Assembly (NCBI RefSeq): GCF_030814435.1
Contig: NZ_JAUSUW010000004.1
Coordinates: 62,001-126,000, forward strand
Direction: 5' to 3'
Source: Peteryoungia aggregata LMG 23059
GTDB lineage: Bacteria; Pseudomonadota; Alphaproteobacteria; Rhizobiales; Rhizobiaceae
DNA length: 64,000 nt
Positions 44,736 to 53,246 of this stretch are shown in pieces. The stretch's first letter is position 1. Every line of letters starts with the position of its first letter. Made by a program: the position numbers and the translations under genes. Under the pieces are notes generated by a model that did no database searches, was not told where the DNA came from, and saw only the letters and a program-made list of their open reading frames with translations.

Positions 44736-45671
44736 ATGGAAAAACAGCAGAAGACCGTGGCGTTGATCGGCGTGCCGCTCGAGGAAGGATCAGGCCGCGG
44801 TGGCTGCGCCATGGGGCCGGCGGCCTACAGGATTGCCGGGATCGCCGCAGCCTTGCGAGAACTCGGTTACCATGTCGAGGACCGCGGCGACCTGCGTCCC
44901 GAGCCGGCAAAGGATCTGCCCGAAATGGACCGTGCCAGGCACCTGCCGGTTGTCGGCGCATTCACCCGGTCAATCGAGGCACAGACCCACGCGGCGGCGA
45001 GCACGGGTGCCGTGCCCATCCTCCTCGGCGGCGACCACAGCCTGTCCATGGGCAGTGTCTCGGGCATGGCGCGCTATGCAAGCGACATTGGCCGGCCGCT
45101 TTACGTTCTGTGGCTTGACGCCCACTCGGACTTCAATGCACCGGAGACCTCACCCTCGGGCAATATCCACGGGATGCCTGTCGCCTTCTTCTGCGGCAAG
45201 GCGGAATTCGCGCCGATCCTTCCCGCGAACCGGCCCTTCGTCGACCCGCACCATGTGTACCAGGTCGGCATTCGATCCGTCGACGAGGAAGAGCGCAAGC
45301 TGATCACCGACCACGCCGTCAACGTATACGACATGCGGGCCATCGACGAAGAAGGCATGGGCAGCATCGTCAAGCGCATCCTCGCAGATGTGCGCGGAGC
45401 CGGGGCACTCCTGCATGTCAGCCTTGATGTCGACTTCCTGGACCCGGATGTGGCCCCCGGCGTCGGCACCACGGTGCCCGGCGGAGCGACCTTCCGCGAG
45501 GCACATCTGATCATGGAACTGCTGCATGACAGCGGCCTGGTCTCCTCGCTGGACCTCGTCGAACTCAACCCCTTTCTCGACGATCGCGGGCGCAGCGCAC
45601 GTGTGATGGTGGAGCTGGCTGCCAGCCTGTTTGGCAAGCGGATCCTCGACCGTCCGACCCGTGGCGGGTGA
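44736..45671 (+). CDS. rocF: Arginase
   Basis: 311-residue manganese enzyme hydrolysing L-arginine to ornithine and urea. The ligand motifs are GGDHS (98-102), LDAHSDFN (D128, H130, D132) and SLDVDFLDP near residue 230, all intact. A GAGGAA site precedes the ATG at 44736. Together with the divergent Lrp-type regulator it forms an arginine-catabolic unit like those of agrobacteria and brucellae. Confidence 0.93.
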   Translation: MEKQQKTVALIGVPLEEGSGRGGCAMGPAAYRIAGIAAALRELGYHVEDRGDLRPEPAKDLPEMDRARHLPVVGAFTRSIEAQTHAAASTGAVPILLGGDHSLSMGSVSGMARYASDIGRPLYVLWLDAHSDFNAPETSPSGNIHGMPVAFFCGKAEFAPILPANRPFVDPHHVYQVGIRSVDEEERKLITDHAVNVYDMRAIDEEGMGSIVKRILADVRGAGALLHVSLDVDFLDPDVAPGVGTTVPGGATFREAHLIMELLHDSGLVSSLDLVELNPFLDDRGRSARVMVELAASLFGKRILDRPTRGG

Positions 45672-45754
45672 CCCTCACCAGCCAGGCACTCAACATTATA
45701 ACGTTATCATATGCGCACTTTTCGATTCAAACTTGCCTTTTGTCAATTCAACAC

Positions 45755-45792
45755 CCCCAAAATCTTGGGGTAAGTGAGCGAATTTCGCTCAC
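45755..45792 (+). repeat. Two adjacent hairpins upstream of the chemoreceptor gene
   Basis: The first is CCCCAA-AATC-TTGGGG (45755-45770), the second GTGAGCGA-ATT-TCGCTCAC (45774-45792). Neither is followed by a T run. They lie in the AT-richer 235-bp gap before the chemoreceptor and could be regulator sites or RNA structures. Confidence 0.5.
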
Positions 45793-45906
45793 CGATACCC
45801 GCAAAGATCGTTGAACATTGACCATTGCTTAAACCCACAAGGCTAATATTGACATAGTTGCACTGGCCAGCGGTGCATGCAGGGATTCTTGTGAGGGGGA
45901 ATACAA

Positions 45907-47691
45907 ATGGGATTGATAGCGTTGCCTGGGGCGGAGTCAAAAGCGATCCTTCAGTCATTGGGGAGGTCACAGGCGGTCATCGAATTCAAGCTCGACGGCA
46001 CGATCATCACGGCGAATGAAAACTTCTGTCGGGCCCTGGGTTACAGCCTTGAGGAAATCAAGGGCAAGCACCATAGGATCTTCTGTGATCCCGCCTACAC
46101 GGCGACAGCGGACTATCGTGAGTTCTGGGCGATGCTCAACTCCGGAAAGTTCGAGAGCCGCGAATACAAGCGTTTCAAGAAGGACGGCAGCGAGATCTGG
46201 ATCCAGGCCTCATACAACCCGGTCTTCCGGAACGGCAAACTTTGGAAGATCGTCAAGTTCGCCAGCGACATCACGGCGGCAAAGCAGAAGAGCGCCGAAG
46301 ACTCCGGCAAGCTCGAAGCGATCTCCCGTGTCCAGGCGACGATCGAATTCACCACCACGGGCGAGATCCTGACAGCCAACGAGAATTTCCTGTCAACCCT
46401 CGGCTATACGCTCGGCGAGATCGCCGGCAAGCACCATTCAATGTTCTGCGATCCTGACTACACCCGCACGGAGGCCTATCGGGACTTCTGGAAGACGCTC
46501 GCCTCGGGACAATTCATCTCGCAGGAGTTCAAGCGCATCGGCAAGGGTGGCAAGGTGGTCTGGATCCAGGCCTCCTACAATCCGATCTTCGATGCGAGCG
46601 GCCGTGTCTTCAAGGTGGTAAAGTATGCGACTGACATCACGGGGCGCGTCAACGCCGTTGACGCGACTGCGAAGGGGCTCGCCGCTCTCGCCACCGGCGA
46701 CCTGACGGCGCGCATCGATACACCATTCCCGCCGGAACTGGAGCAGGTTCGCACTGACTTCAATGCCGCCATCGAGCGGATGCGGGAGGCGATGCAGACC
46801 GTAAACAGCAACACGGATGCAATTGCCTCCGGTTCTGAGGAAATTCGGGCAGCCTCCGACAATCTCGCCAAACGCACCGAACAGCAGGCGGCAGCGGTCG
46901 AGGAAACGGCAGCCGCCCTGGAGCAGATCACCCAGACTGTTGCCGACAGTTCGAAGCGCGCCAACGAAGCCGGCCAGCTTGTCGGACGCACGAAGGAAGG
47001 CGCCGAGCGATCGGGTCTGGTGGTGAAGAACGCCATCGAGGCGATGGGCCAGATCGAAAACTCCTCCAAGGAGATTTCCAACATCATCGGTGTTATCGAC
47101 GACATCGCCTTCCAGACCAATCTGCTCGCGCTCAATGCAGGCGTCGAGGCGGCTCGCGCTGGTGAAGCCGGCAAGGGCTTTGCCGTCGTCGCCCAGGAAG
47201 TTCGCGAACTGGCGCAGCGCTCGGCAACCGCTGCGAAGGAAATCAAGGCGCTGATCAACACCTCGTCCGATCAGGTCAAGGCCGGCGTGCAACTGGTCGG
47301 CGAAACCGGCAAGGCGCTCGAACTGATCGTCACAGAGGTCAAGGAGATCAACGTCAACGTCATCGCGATCGTCGAAGCCTCGCGTGAACAGTCGACCGGC
47401 CTCACCGAGATCAACAAGGCGGTCAACGCCATGGACCAGAACACCCAGCAGAACGCCGCCATGGTGGAAGAATCGACGGCGGCGAGCCACAGTCTGGCCA
47501 AACAGGCCGCAGCCCTGCGAGAACTGGTGGCGCAGTTTAGAATTGGGCAACACTCTTCGCATAAAGTCATGGAAGCGCGTCCCGATGCTTCACCTGTCGC
47601 ATCACCGGCACGCAAACTCATGGCGAGCGTCGCTCGCGCCGCAGGTGGCGCCGCTGCCGCCAAGGTACAGGAAGGTTGGGAAGATTTCTAA
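45907..47691 (+). CDS. Soluble chemoreceptor with two PAS domains
   Basis: 594-residue methyl-accepting chemotaxis protein with no transmembrane segment. Two tandem, closely similar PAS domains cover residues about 20-125 and 145-250; both contain ANENF and a WIQASYNP-type strand, so one probably arose by duplication. The signalling domain has the conserved hairpin tip DIAFQTNLLALNAGVEAARAGEAGKGFAVVA (about residues 400-430). The C-terminus ends WEDF, resembling the CheR/CheB tether pentapeptide. It likely senses a cytoplasmic signal such as redox or energy state. Its stop overlaps the cheW start. Confidence 0.92.
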   Translation: MGLIALPGAESKAILQSLGRSQAVIEFKLDGTIITANENFCRALGYSLEEIKGKHHRIFCDPAYTATADYREFWAMLNSGKFESREYKRFKKDGSEIWIQASYNPVFRNGKLWKIVKFASDITAAKQKSAEDSGKLEAISRVQATIEFTTTGEILTANENFLSTLGYTLGEIAGKHHSMFCDPDYTRTEAYRDFWKTLASGQFISQEFKRIGKGGKVVWIQASYNPIFDASGRVFKVVKYATDITGRVNAVDATAKGLAALATGDLTARIDTPFPPELEQVRTDFNAAIERMREAMQTVNSNTDAIASGSEEIRAASDNLAKRTEQQAAAVEETAAALEQITQTVADSSKRANEAGQLVGRTKEGAERSGLVVKNAIEAMGQIENSSKEISNIIGVIDDIAFQTNLLALNAGVEAARAGEAGKGFAVVAQEVRELAQRSATAAKEIKALINTSSDQVKAGVQLVGETGKALELIVTEVKEINVNVIAIVEASREQSTGLTEINKAVNAMDQNTQQNAAMVEESTAASHSLAKQAAALRELVAQFRIGQHSSHKVMEARPDASPVASPARKLMASVARAAGGAAAAKVQEGWEDF

Positions 47692-48167
47692 TGGCAACTA
47701 TCAGCTCCACCAGCTTCGGCAGTGAGACCCTCGAGATCATCGCCTTCCGGCTTCATGATCAGGAGTTCTGCGTCAAGACCACGACCATTCGCGAAATCCG
47801 CGGCTGGGCCCCGTCGACGCCGATCCCGCATGCACCGGCAGACGTCATCGGCGTCATGAACCTGCGCGGCTCGGTCATCCCGATCATTGATCTGGCCTAC
47901 AAGCTCGGCATGAAGAGCACCGTTGCCAACGAGCGTTCGGCCATCGTCGTCGCCGAAGTCCACAACATGGTCATCGGCATGCTGGTCGACCGCGTTTCGG
48001 ACATCCTGACCATCCCGTCGAGCCAGGTCCAGCCTGTTCCGGAAGTCTCGGCCTCCTTCGACAAGACCTTCTCGGAAGGCATCATCGCCAACGAGAATGG
48101 CATGATCTGCTTCCTGAACCTCGCCAAGATGTTCAAGGGCAGCGATCTGGAAGATCTGGCCGCCTGA
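47691..48167 (+). CDS. cheW: Chemotaxis coupling protein CheW
   Basis: 158-residue SH3-like coupling protein linking chemoreceptors to the CheA kinase. Recognisable: the FRLHDQEFCVKTTTIREIRGW start, APADVIGVMNLRGSVIPIIDL strand (around residue 55) and the FLNLAKMFKG end. The ATG overlaps the chemoreceptor stop (TAATG), so the two are co-expressed. A lone MCP-CheW pair suggests a dedicated receptor array outside the main che operon. Confidence 0.94.
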   Translation: MATISSTSFGSETLEIIAFRLHDQEFCVKTTTIREIRGWAPSTPIPHAPADVIGVMNLRGSVIPIIDLAYKLGMKSTVANERSAIVVAEVHNMVIGMLVDRVSDILTIPSSQVQPVPEVSASFDKTFSEGIIANENGMICFLNLAKMFKGSDLEDLAA

Positions 48168-48189
48168 TTAGGGCCCACTCCGTCTCTTT

Positions 48190-48223
48190 CGCAAGGGCAG
48201 CGCTGCAAGGCGCTGCCCTTGCG
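48190..48223 (+). terminator. Long hairpin after cheW
   Basis: A perfect 14-bp stem (48190-48203 with 48210-48223) with a six-base loop, starting 23 bases past the cheW stop codon. There is no T run, so Rho-independent termination is unlikely to be efficient; it may instead protect the transcript end. Confidence 0.5.
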
Positions 48224-48293
48224 CGTTGACGCACATGGTTGATCTTGGCGCGCAGCTGGCCTACCAGACCCCAAAAAGTCTGGGAGGAAGACC

Positions 48294-49139
48294 ATGAAAC
48301 TGCTCTTGATCCACACCGGCGGCACGATCGGCATGGCGGAAACGCCGGAAGGTCTGGCACCCCGCAAGGGCCTCGTGGAAGAGGCGATCACCAAACGGCT
48401 GCCGCAGGGCACGGAACTTATCACCGATGTCTTTAATCCCCTGCTCGACAGCGCCGATGTCGGTCCTGCCCACTGGAACCGGATGCTGGAGACGATCCGC
48501 AGCCATCCGGACGCCACGGTCATCATCACCCACGGCACCGACACCATGGCCTTTACCGGTGCAGCCCTCAGCCAAGCCCTTGCCGGCGAGGTCCGGCGGG
48601 TCATCCTTTGCGGCTCTATGCTGCCGCTTGGACAGGAAGGCGATGCCGAGGGCAATCTCGATCTCGCGATTTCCGCTGCGATGGGCACGGAGCCCGGCGT
48701 CCTGCTGGCCTTTTACGGCAGGCTTCTCGCCGCAGACGGCCTCATCAAGCATCACAGCCAGGAAGCCGATTCGTTTCGAACACAGCCGCAGGCGACGCCA
48801 CGCACGACGAAGCGCCGGACCTTCCTTGACCGCAAGCTTGCAATCCTAACGCTCTCGCCGGGCATTCCGGCAGATGCGGTTGAAGCCATACTGGAGAAGC
48901 TGGACGGCGCCGTGCTGCGGATCTTTGGCTCCGGGACGGCGATGAACGATACGAACCTGCTTAAGGTGCTTGCCGAGGCGGTGAAGAGCGGAAAGCGGCT
49001 GAGGGCAGTCAGCCAGTGCGAGGCCGGTGGCCTGTCACCCGGCGTCTATGCCGCCGGTGCCAGCCTCTGGAGCACGGGCATCGAAAACGGCGGCACCGAG
49101 ACCCCGGAAGCCGCCCTCATCCATCTCTGGCTCAACTGA
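48294..49139 (+). CDS. L-asparaginase family protein
   Basis: 281-residue amidohydrolase of the type I/II (AnsA-like) asparaginase family, without a signal peptide, so cytoplasmic. The first catalytic element HTGGTIGM (residues 7-14) and the second THGTDTM (79-85) are present. It is shorter than the usual 320-340 residues because the C-terminal domain is compact. Preceded by GGGAGGAAG. It faces the formate dehydrogenase operon convergently, eight bases apart. Confidence 0.88.
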   Translation: MKLLLIHTGGTIGMAETPEGLAPRKGLVEEAITKRLPQGTELITDVFNPLLDSADVGPAHWNRMLETIRSHPDATVIITHGTDTMAFTGAALSQALAGEVRRVILCGSMLPLGQEGDAEGNLDLAISAAMGTEPGVLLAFYGRLLAADGLIKHHSQEADSFRTQPQATPRTTKRRTFLDRKLAILTLSPGIPADAVEAILEKLDGAVLRIFGSGTAMNDTNLLKVLAEAVKSGKRLRAVSQCEAGGLSPGVYAAGASLWSTGIENGGTETPEAALIHLWLN

Positions 49140-49147
49140 TCCGCTGC

Positions 49148-49393
49148 TCAGGTCGCGGCAGCAACCGGCTCCGGGCGGCGGATCTTCGCTGATGCAGCGA
49201 TCACCAGCGGCAGGAATCCTTCTGTGCCGCCATCCACCAGCTCGTGGAAACGCCGACGCATGCGCGCCTCCCAGAACTTGTTGATGTGGCTGGCCACACC
49301 ATCCACCCGCTCGGCCTCCGGCTGGGAGGCAAAGAAGGTGGCGATCTGATTGGCCATGCGGATCAGCTTGGCATCGGTGCCGGTTTCAGACAT
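49148..49393 (-). CDS. fdsD: Formate dehydrogenase delta subunit
   Basis: 81-residue FdsD-type protein required for assembly or stability of NAD-dependent molybdenum formate dehydrogenase. The core KLIRMANQIATFFASQPEAERVDGVASHINKFWEARMRR is characteristic. It is the last gene of the fds operon; its start overlaps the end of fdhD by eight bases. Confidence 0.9.
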   Translation of the reverse strand: MSETGTDAKLIRMANQIATFFASQPEAERVDGVASHINKFWEARMRRRFHELVDGGTEGFLPLVIAASAKIRRPEPVAAAT

Positions 49394-50216
49394 GCAGCGG
49401 TACTCCCTCGGCCACCCGGTCGGGCCGGGTGAAAATCTCGAAATCCTCGTCGCGCGCAATGCCGACCAAGGTGATGCCGGCCTGCGCGGCGGTACGGATG
49501 GCAAGCGCTGTCGGCGCGGAAATGGCAATCAGCATGGGCGCCCCGAGCGCCGCGGTCTTCTGCACCATCTCGACGGACAGACGGCTGGTGACCACGACTG
49601 CACCTTGGGCCGGGTTCCAGCCGCCCAAGAGCACCGCACCGACGAGCTTGTCGAGTGCGTTGTGCCGTCCGACATCCTCGCGCACAGCCACCAGCCCCTC
49701 CGTCGGCATGAAGAACCCCGCCGCATGCACCGCGCGTGTTTGGCGATTGAGATCCTGCGCCACGTTGAGCTGCGACATCGCACAGGCGATGTTCTGCGCG
49801 GTGACACACAGCGGGCTGGCCGGAACGGGACGCACGGCACGGCTCGCCTGCTCGATCGACTCGATGCCGCAGAGCCCGCAGCCAACAGGTCCGGCCATGC
49901 GACGACGTCGGGCAGTCAGCGCTTCCGCCGTCATCTCCCTCAGCGTCACCTGAACGTCGATCCCATCGCCCGCCTCAAGGGCGTCAATGGCGACCACATC
50001 CTCGGCCCCCTCGATGATGCCCTCGGCGAGCGAAAAACCCACCGCGAAGTCTTCGAGATCATCCGGGGTCGCCATCATCACGGCATGGGTGGAGCCGGCA
50101 TAGGAAAAGGCAATAGGCACCTCCTCGGGCACAAGTCGGCTGCTGCTCGAAACGAGCCCTCGGCTCGCCTTGAGCCCGCCAACCATGCGTGCGGTGGAGC
50201 CGATCAGATCGCTCAT
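49386..50216 (-). CDS. fdhD: Formate dehydrogenase accessory sulfurtransferase FdhD
   Basis: 276-residue protein that transfers a sulphur atom from a cysteine desulfurase to the molybdenum cofactor, needed for formate dehydrogenase activity. The catalytic loop CGLC (C113, C116) and the conserved VGRHNALDKLVGA segment are present. It overlaps fdsA by four bases upstream and fdsD downstream, so translation is coupled along the operon. Confidence 0.95.
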   Translation of the reverse strand: MSDLIGSTARMVGGLKASRGLVSSSSRLVPEEVPIAFSYAGSTHAVMMATPDDLEDFAVGFSLAEGIIEGAEDVVAIDALEAGDGIDVQVTLREMTAEALTARRRRMAGPVGCGLCGIESIEQASRAVRPVPASPLCVTAQNIACAMSQLNVAQDLNRQTRAVHAAGFFMPTEGLVAVREDVGRHNALDKLVGAVLLGGWNPAQGAVVVTSRLSVEMVQKTAALGAPMLIAISAPTALAIRTAAQAGITLVGIARDEDFEIFTRPDRVAEGVPLHV

Positions 50217-53095
50217 TCCGCCGCTTCCAGTTTGCCAAGGATCCGCCGCGACTGGCGCGACAATTCTTCATACTCCGCCTGCCACTCGGTCGGGCCGTTG
50301 GACGGCGAGACCTGCACGGCGGTCACCTTGTATTCCGGGCAATTGGTCGCCCAGTCGGAGAAGTCGGTGGTGATGACATTGGCCTGCGTGTTCGGATGGT
50401 GGAAGGTCGTGTAGACCACACCCGGGGCCACGCGATCGGTGATCAGGGCGCGCAGCGTCGTATCGCCGGAGCGGCTGGCAAGCTTGATCCAGTCACCATC
50501 CTTGATGCCACGCTGTTCGGCATCATGCGGATGGATCTCCAGCCGGTCTTCCTCATGCCAGACACTGTTTTCCGTGCGGCGCGTCTGCGCACCGACATTG
50601 TATTGCGAGAGAACGCGACCGGTGGTCAAAAGCAGCGGGAAGCGCGGGCCGGTGCGTTCGTCCGTTGGCACATATTCCGTGCGGATGAACTTGCCCTTGC
50701 CGCGCACGAAACCGTCGACATGCATGATCGGCGATCCCACCGGGAATGTCTCGTTGCAGGGCCACTGCACCGAGCCCATCTTTTCGAGATAGTCGTAGGA
50801 GACGCCGGCAAAGCTCGGCGTGGTCGCCGCGATCTCGTCCATGATCTGCGACGGATGCGTGTAGTTCCAGGTTAGGCCCATGGCCTGGGCAAGCTTCTGG
50901 GTTACTTCCCAGTCGGCATAGCCATTCTTCGGGCTCATCACGCGGCGCACCCGGTTGATGCGGCGCTCCGCATTGGTGAAGGTCCCGTCCTTTTCCAGAA
51001 AGGTCGAGCCCGGCAGGAAGACATGCGCGTAGTTTGCCGTCTCATTGAGGAAAAGGTCATGCACGACGACGCATTCCATGGCGGCGAGTCCTGCCGACAC
51101 GTGCTTCGTGTCGGGGTCGGACTGCAGGATGTCCTCGCCCTGGATATAGATGCCCTTGAAGCTGCCATCCACGGCAGCATCCAGCATATTGGGGATGCGC
51201 AGGCCCGGCTCGTTGCTGAGCTCGACACCCCACAGCTTTTCGAAGGTCTCGCGCGTCGCATCGTCTGACACATGGCGGTAACCCGGTAGCTCATGCGGGA
51301 AGGAGCCCATGTCGCAGGAGCCCTGGACATTGTTCTGACCACGCAGCGGGTTCACGCCGACGCCGGGACGGCCGATATTGCCGGTGACCATGGCAAGGTT
51401 TGCAATCGCCATGACGGTGGTCGAGCCCTGGCTGTGCTCGGTAACGCCGAGGCCGTAATAGATCGCGCCATTGCCGCCGGTGGCAAACAGGCGCGCGGCA
51501 CCACGCAGCTCGGCAGCCGGCACGCCGGTGAACTTTTCCGTTTCCTCCGGCGAATGTGCCGGTTCAGAGACGAAGGACGCCCAGTCTTCGAATTCCGACC
51601 AGTCGCAACGCTCACGGATGAAGCGCTCATCGAACAGGCCTTCGGTGACGATGACATGCGCGAGTGCGGTCAAGACGGCGACATTGGTGCCTGGCTTCAG
51701 CGGCAGATGGTAAGCCGCTTCCACATGCGGCGTGCGCACGAGATCGATGCGGCGCGGATCAATCACGATCAGCTTTGCCCCCTGACGCAGCCGCTTCTTC
51801 AGCCGGGAGCCGAAGACCGGATGGCCATCGGTCGGATTGGCACCGATGACCACGACGACGTCGGAATGCTCGACTGAATCGAAATTCTGGGTGCCGGCCG
51901 AGGTGCCGAAGGCCTGGCCGAGGCCGTAACCGGTCGGCGAGTGGCAGACGCGGGCGCAGGTATCGACATTGTTGTTGCCGAAGCCGGCGCGGATCAGCTT
52001 CTGGACCAGATAGGTCTCTTCATTCGTGCAGCGCGACGATGTGATGCCGCCGATGGCTTCACGGCCATACTGATACTGGATGCGTTTGAATTCGGAGGCC
52101 ACATGCGCATAGGCCTCTTCCCAGGTCACTTCGCGCCAGGGATCGGTGATCTTTTCACGAACCATGGGGTTTAGGATGCGGTCCTTGTGGCTTGCGTAAC
52201 CATAGGCAAACCGACCCTTGACGCAGGAATGGCCGCGATTGGCCTGGCCATCCTTCCACGGCACCATGCGCACGAGTTCCTCGCCGCGCATCTCCGCCTT
52301 GAAGGAACAGCCGACGCCGCAATAGGCGCAGGTGGTGACGGCCGAATGCTCCGGCTGGCCGATTGATATCACGGACTTTTCCGTCAGTGTCGCGGTCGGG
52401 CAGGCCTGCACGCAGGCGCCGCACGAGACACATTCCGACGACAGGAACGCTTCGTGCGCACCGGGTGACACACGGCTGTCGAAACCGCGGCCCTCGATGG
52501 TCAGTGCAAACGTACCCTGCACCTCTTCGCAGGCACGCACGCAGCGCGAACAGACGATGCATTTGGACGGATCATAGGTGAAATAGGGATTGCTCTCGTC
52601 CTTCGGCATCCACTGGGCGTTGATGCCGCCCTCGGAAGACCGCGCCTTGACGTGGTTTTCACCTTCATAGCCATAGCGCACATCGCGCAGACCCACGGCA
52701 CCGGCCATGTCCTGCAGCTCGCAGTCGCCGTTGGCCGCACAGGTGAGACAGTCGAGCGGATGGTCGGAGATATAGAGCTCCATCACGCCCTTGCGGATGG
52801 CCTTCAGCCGCTCCGTCTGGGTGTGGACGACGATACCTGACGCAACCGGCGTGGTGCAGGATGCGGGCGTGCCATTGCGGCCCTCGACCTCGATCAGACA
52901 GAGACGGCAGGAGCCGAAGGCATCGACCATGTCGGTGGCACAGAGTTTTGGCACCTGGATGCCAGCCTCCATCGAGGCGCGCATGATCGACGTGCCCTCG
53001 GGCACCGTGATCTCGCGACCATCGATGGTGAGCGTCACCAGTTTCTCCGAGCGCGAGGCGGGCGTGCCGTAGTCAACTTCAGGAACGAGGGGCAT
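50213..53095 (-). CDS. fdsA: NAD-dependent formate dehydrogenase, molybdenum catalytic subunit
   Basis: 960-residue alpha subunit oxidising formate to CO2 in the cytoplasm. N-terminal [2Fe-2S] (C52, C63, C66, C80) and His/Cys [4Fe-4S] (H112, C116, C119, C125) domains, then two ferredoxin-type [4Fe-4S] sites (C179-C189 and C222-C232), the FeS cluster beside the cofactor (C256, C259, C263, C291) and the bis-MGD domain. The molybdenum ligand is cysteine, C384 in ARVCHSPTG, not selenocysteine. Two near-identical chains together with FdsB and FdsG would form the FdsABG complex of the Rhodobacter/Cupriavidus type. A 117-bp inverted-repeat element separates it from fdsB. Confidence 0.96.
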   Translation of the reverse strand: MPLVPEVDYGTPASRSEKLVTLTIDGREITVPEGTSIMRASMEAGIQVPKLCATDMVDAFGSCRLCLIEVEGRNGTPASCTTPVASGIVVHTQTERLKAIRKGVMELYISDHPLDCLTCAANGDCELQDMAGAVGLRDVRYGYEGENHVKARSSEGGINAQWMPKDESNPYFTYDPSKCIVCSRCVRACEEVQGTFALTIEGRGFDSRVSPGAHEAFLSSECVSCGACVQACPTATLTEKSVISIGQPEHSAVTTCAYCGVGCSFKAEMRGEELVRMVPWKDGQANRGHSCVKGRFAYGYASHKDRILNPMVREKITDPWREVTWEEAYAHVASEFKRIQYQYGREAIGGITSSRCTNEETYLVQKLIRAGFGNNNVDTCARVCHSPTGYGLGQAFGTSAGTQNFDSVEHSDVVVVIGANPTDGHPVFGSRLKKRLRQGAKLIVIDPRRIDLVRTPHVEAAYHLPLKPGTNVAVLTALAHVIVTEGLFDERFIRERCDWSEFEDWASFVSEPAHSPEETEKFTGVPAAELRGAARLFATGGNGAIYYGLGVTEHSQGSTTVMAIANLAMVTGNIGRPGVGVNPLRGQNNVQGSCDMGSFPHELPGYRHVSDDATRETFEKLWGVELSNEPGLRIPNMLDAAVDGSFKGIYIQGEDILQSDPDTKHVSAGLAAMECVVVHDLFLNETANYAHVFLPGSTFLEKDGTFTNAERRINRVRRVMSPKNGYADWEVTQKLAQAMGLTWNYTHPSQIMDEIAATTPSFAGVSYDYLEKMGSVQWPCNETFPVGSPIMHVDGFVRGKGKFIRTEYVPTDERTGPRFPLLLTTGRVLSQYNVGAQTRRTENSVWHEEDRLEIHPHDAEQRGIKDGDWIKLASRSGDTTLRALITDRVAPGVVYTTFHHPNTQANVITTDFSDWATNCPEYKVTAVQVSPSNGPTEWQAEYEELSRQSRRILGKLEAAE

Positions 53096-53113
53096 GGCGC
53101 TTACCTTTCCGCC

Positions 53114-53230
53114 GTCATCCTCGGGCTTGTCCCGAGGATCTGCTGCGTCTGAACTTCGGGAGCCGGTTCAGCAACGAACGTCCCCCACATGGCAAAATCG
53201 GTAGATCCTCGGGACAAGCCCGAGGATGAC
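53114..53230. repeat. Palindromic intergenic element with perfect 28-bp inverted repeats
   Basis: The 28-bp arm at 53114-53141 is the exact reverse complement of the arm at 53203-53230, with a 61-bp spacer. Each arm is also internally palindromic (CCTCGGG-CTTGT-CCCGAGG). The CCTCGGGCTTGTCCCGAGGAT core resembles repetitive intergenic palindromes found many times in rhizobial genomes (RIME-type elements). It fills most of the fdsB-fdsA gap. Confidence 0.8.
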
Positions 53231-53246
53231 GAAAGAGAAGCGTCAC

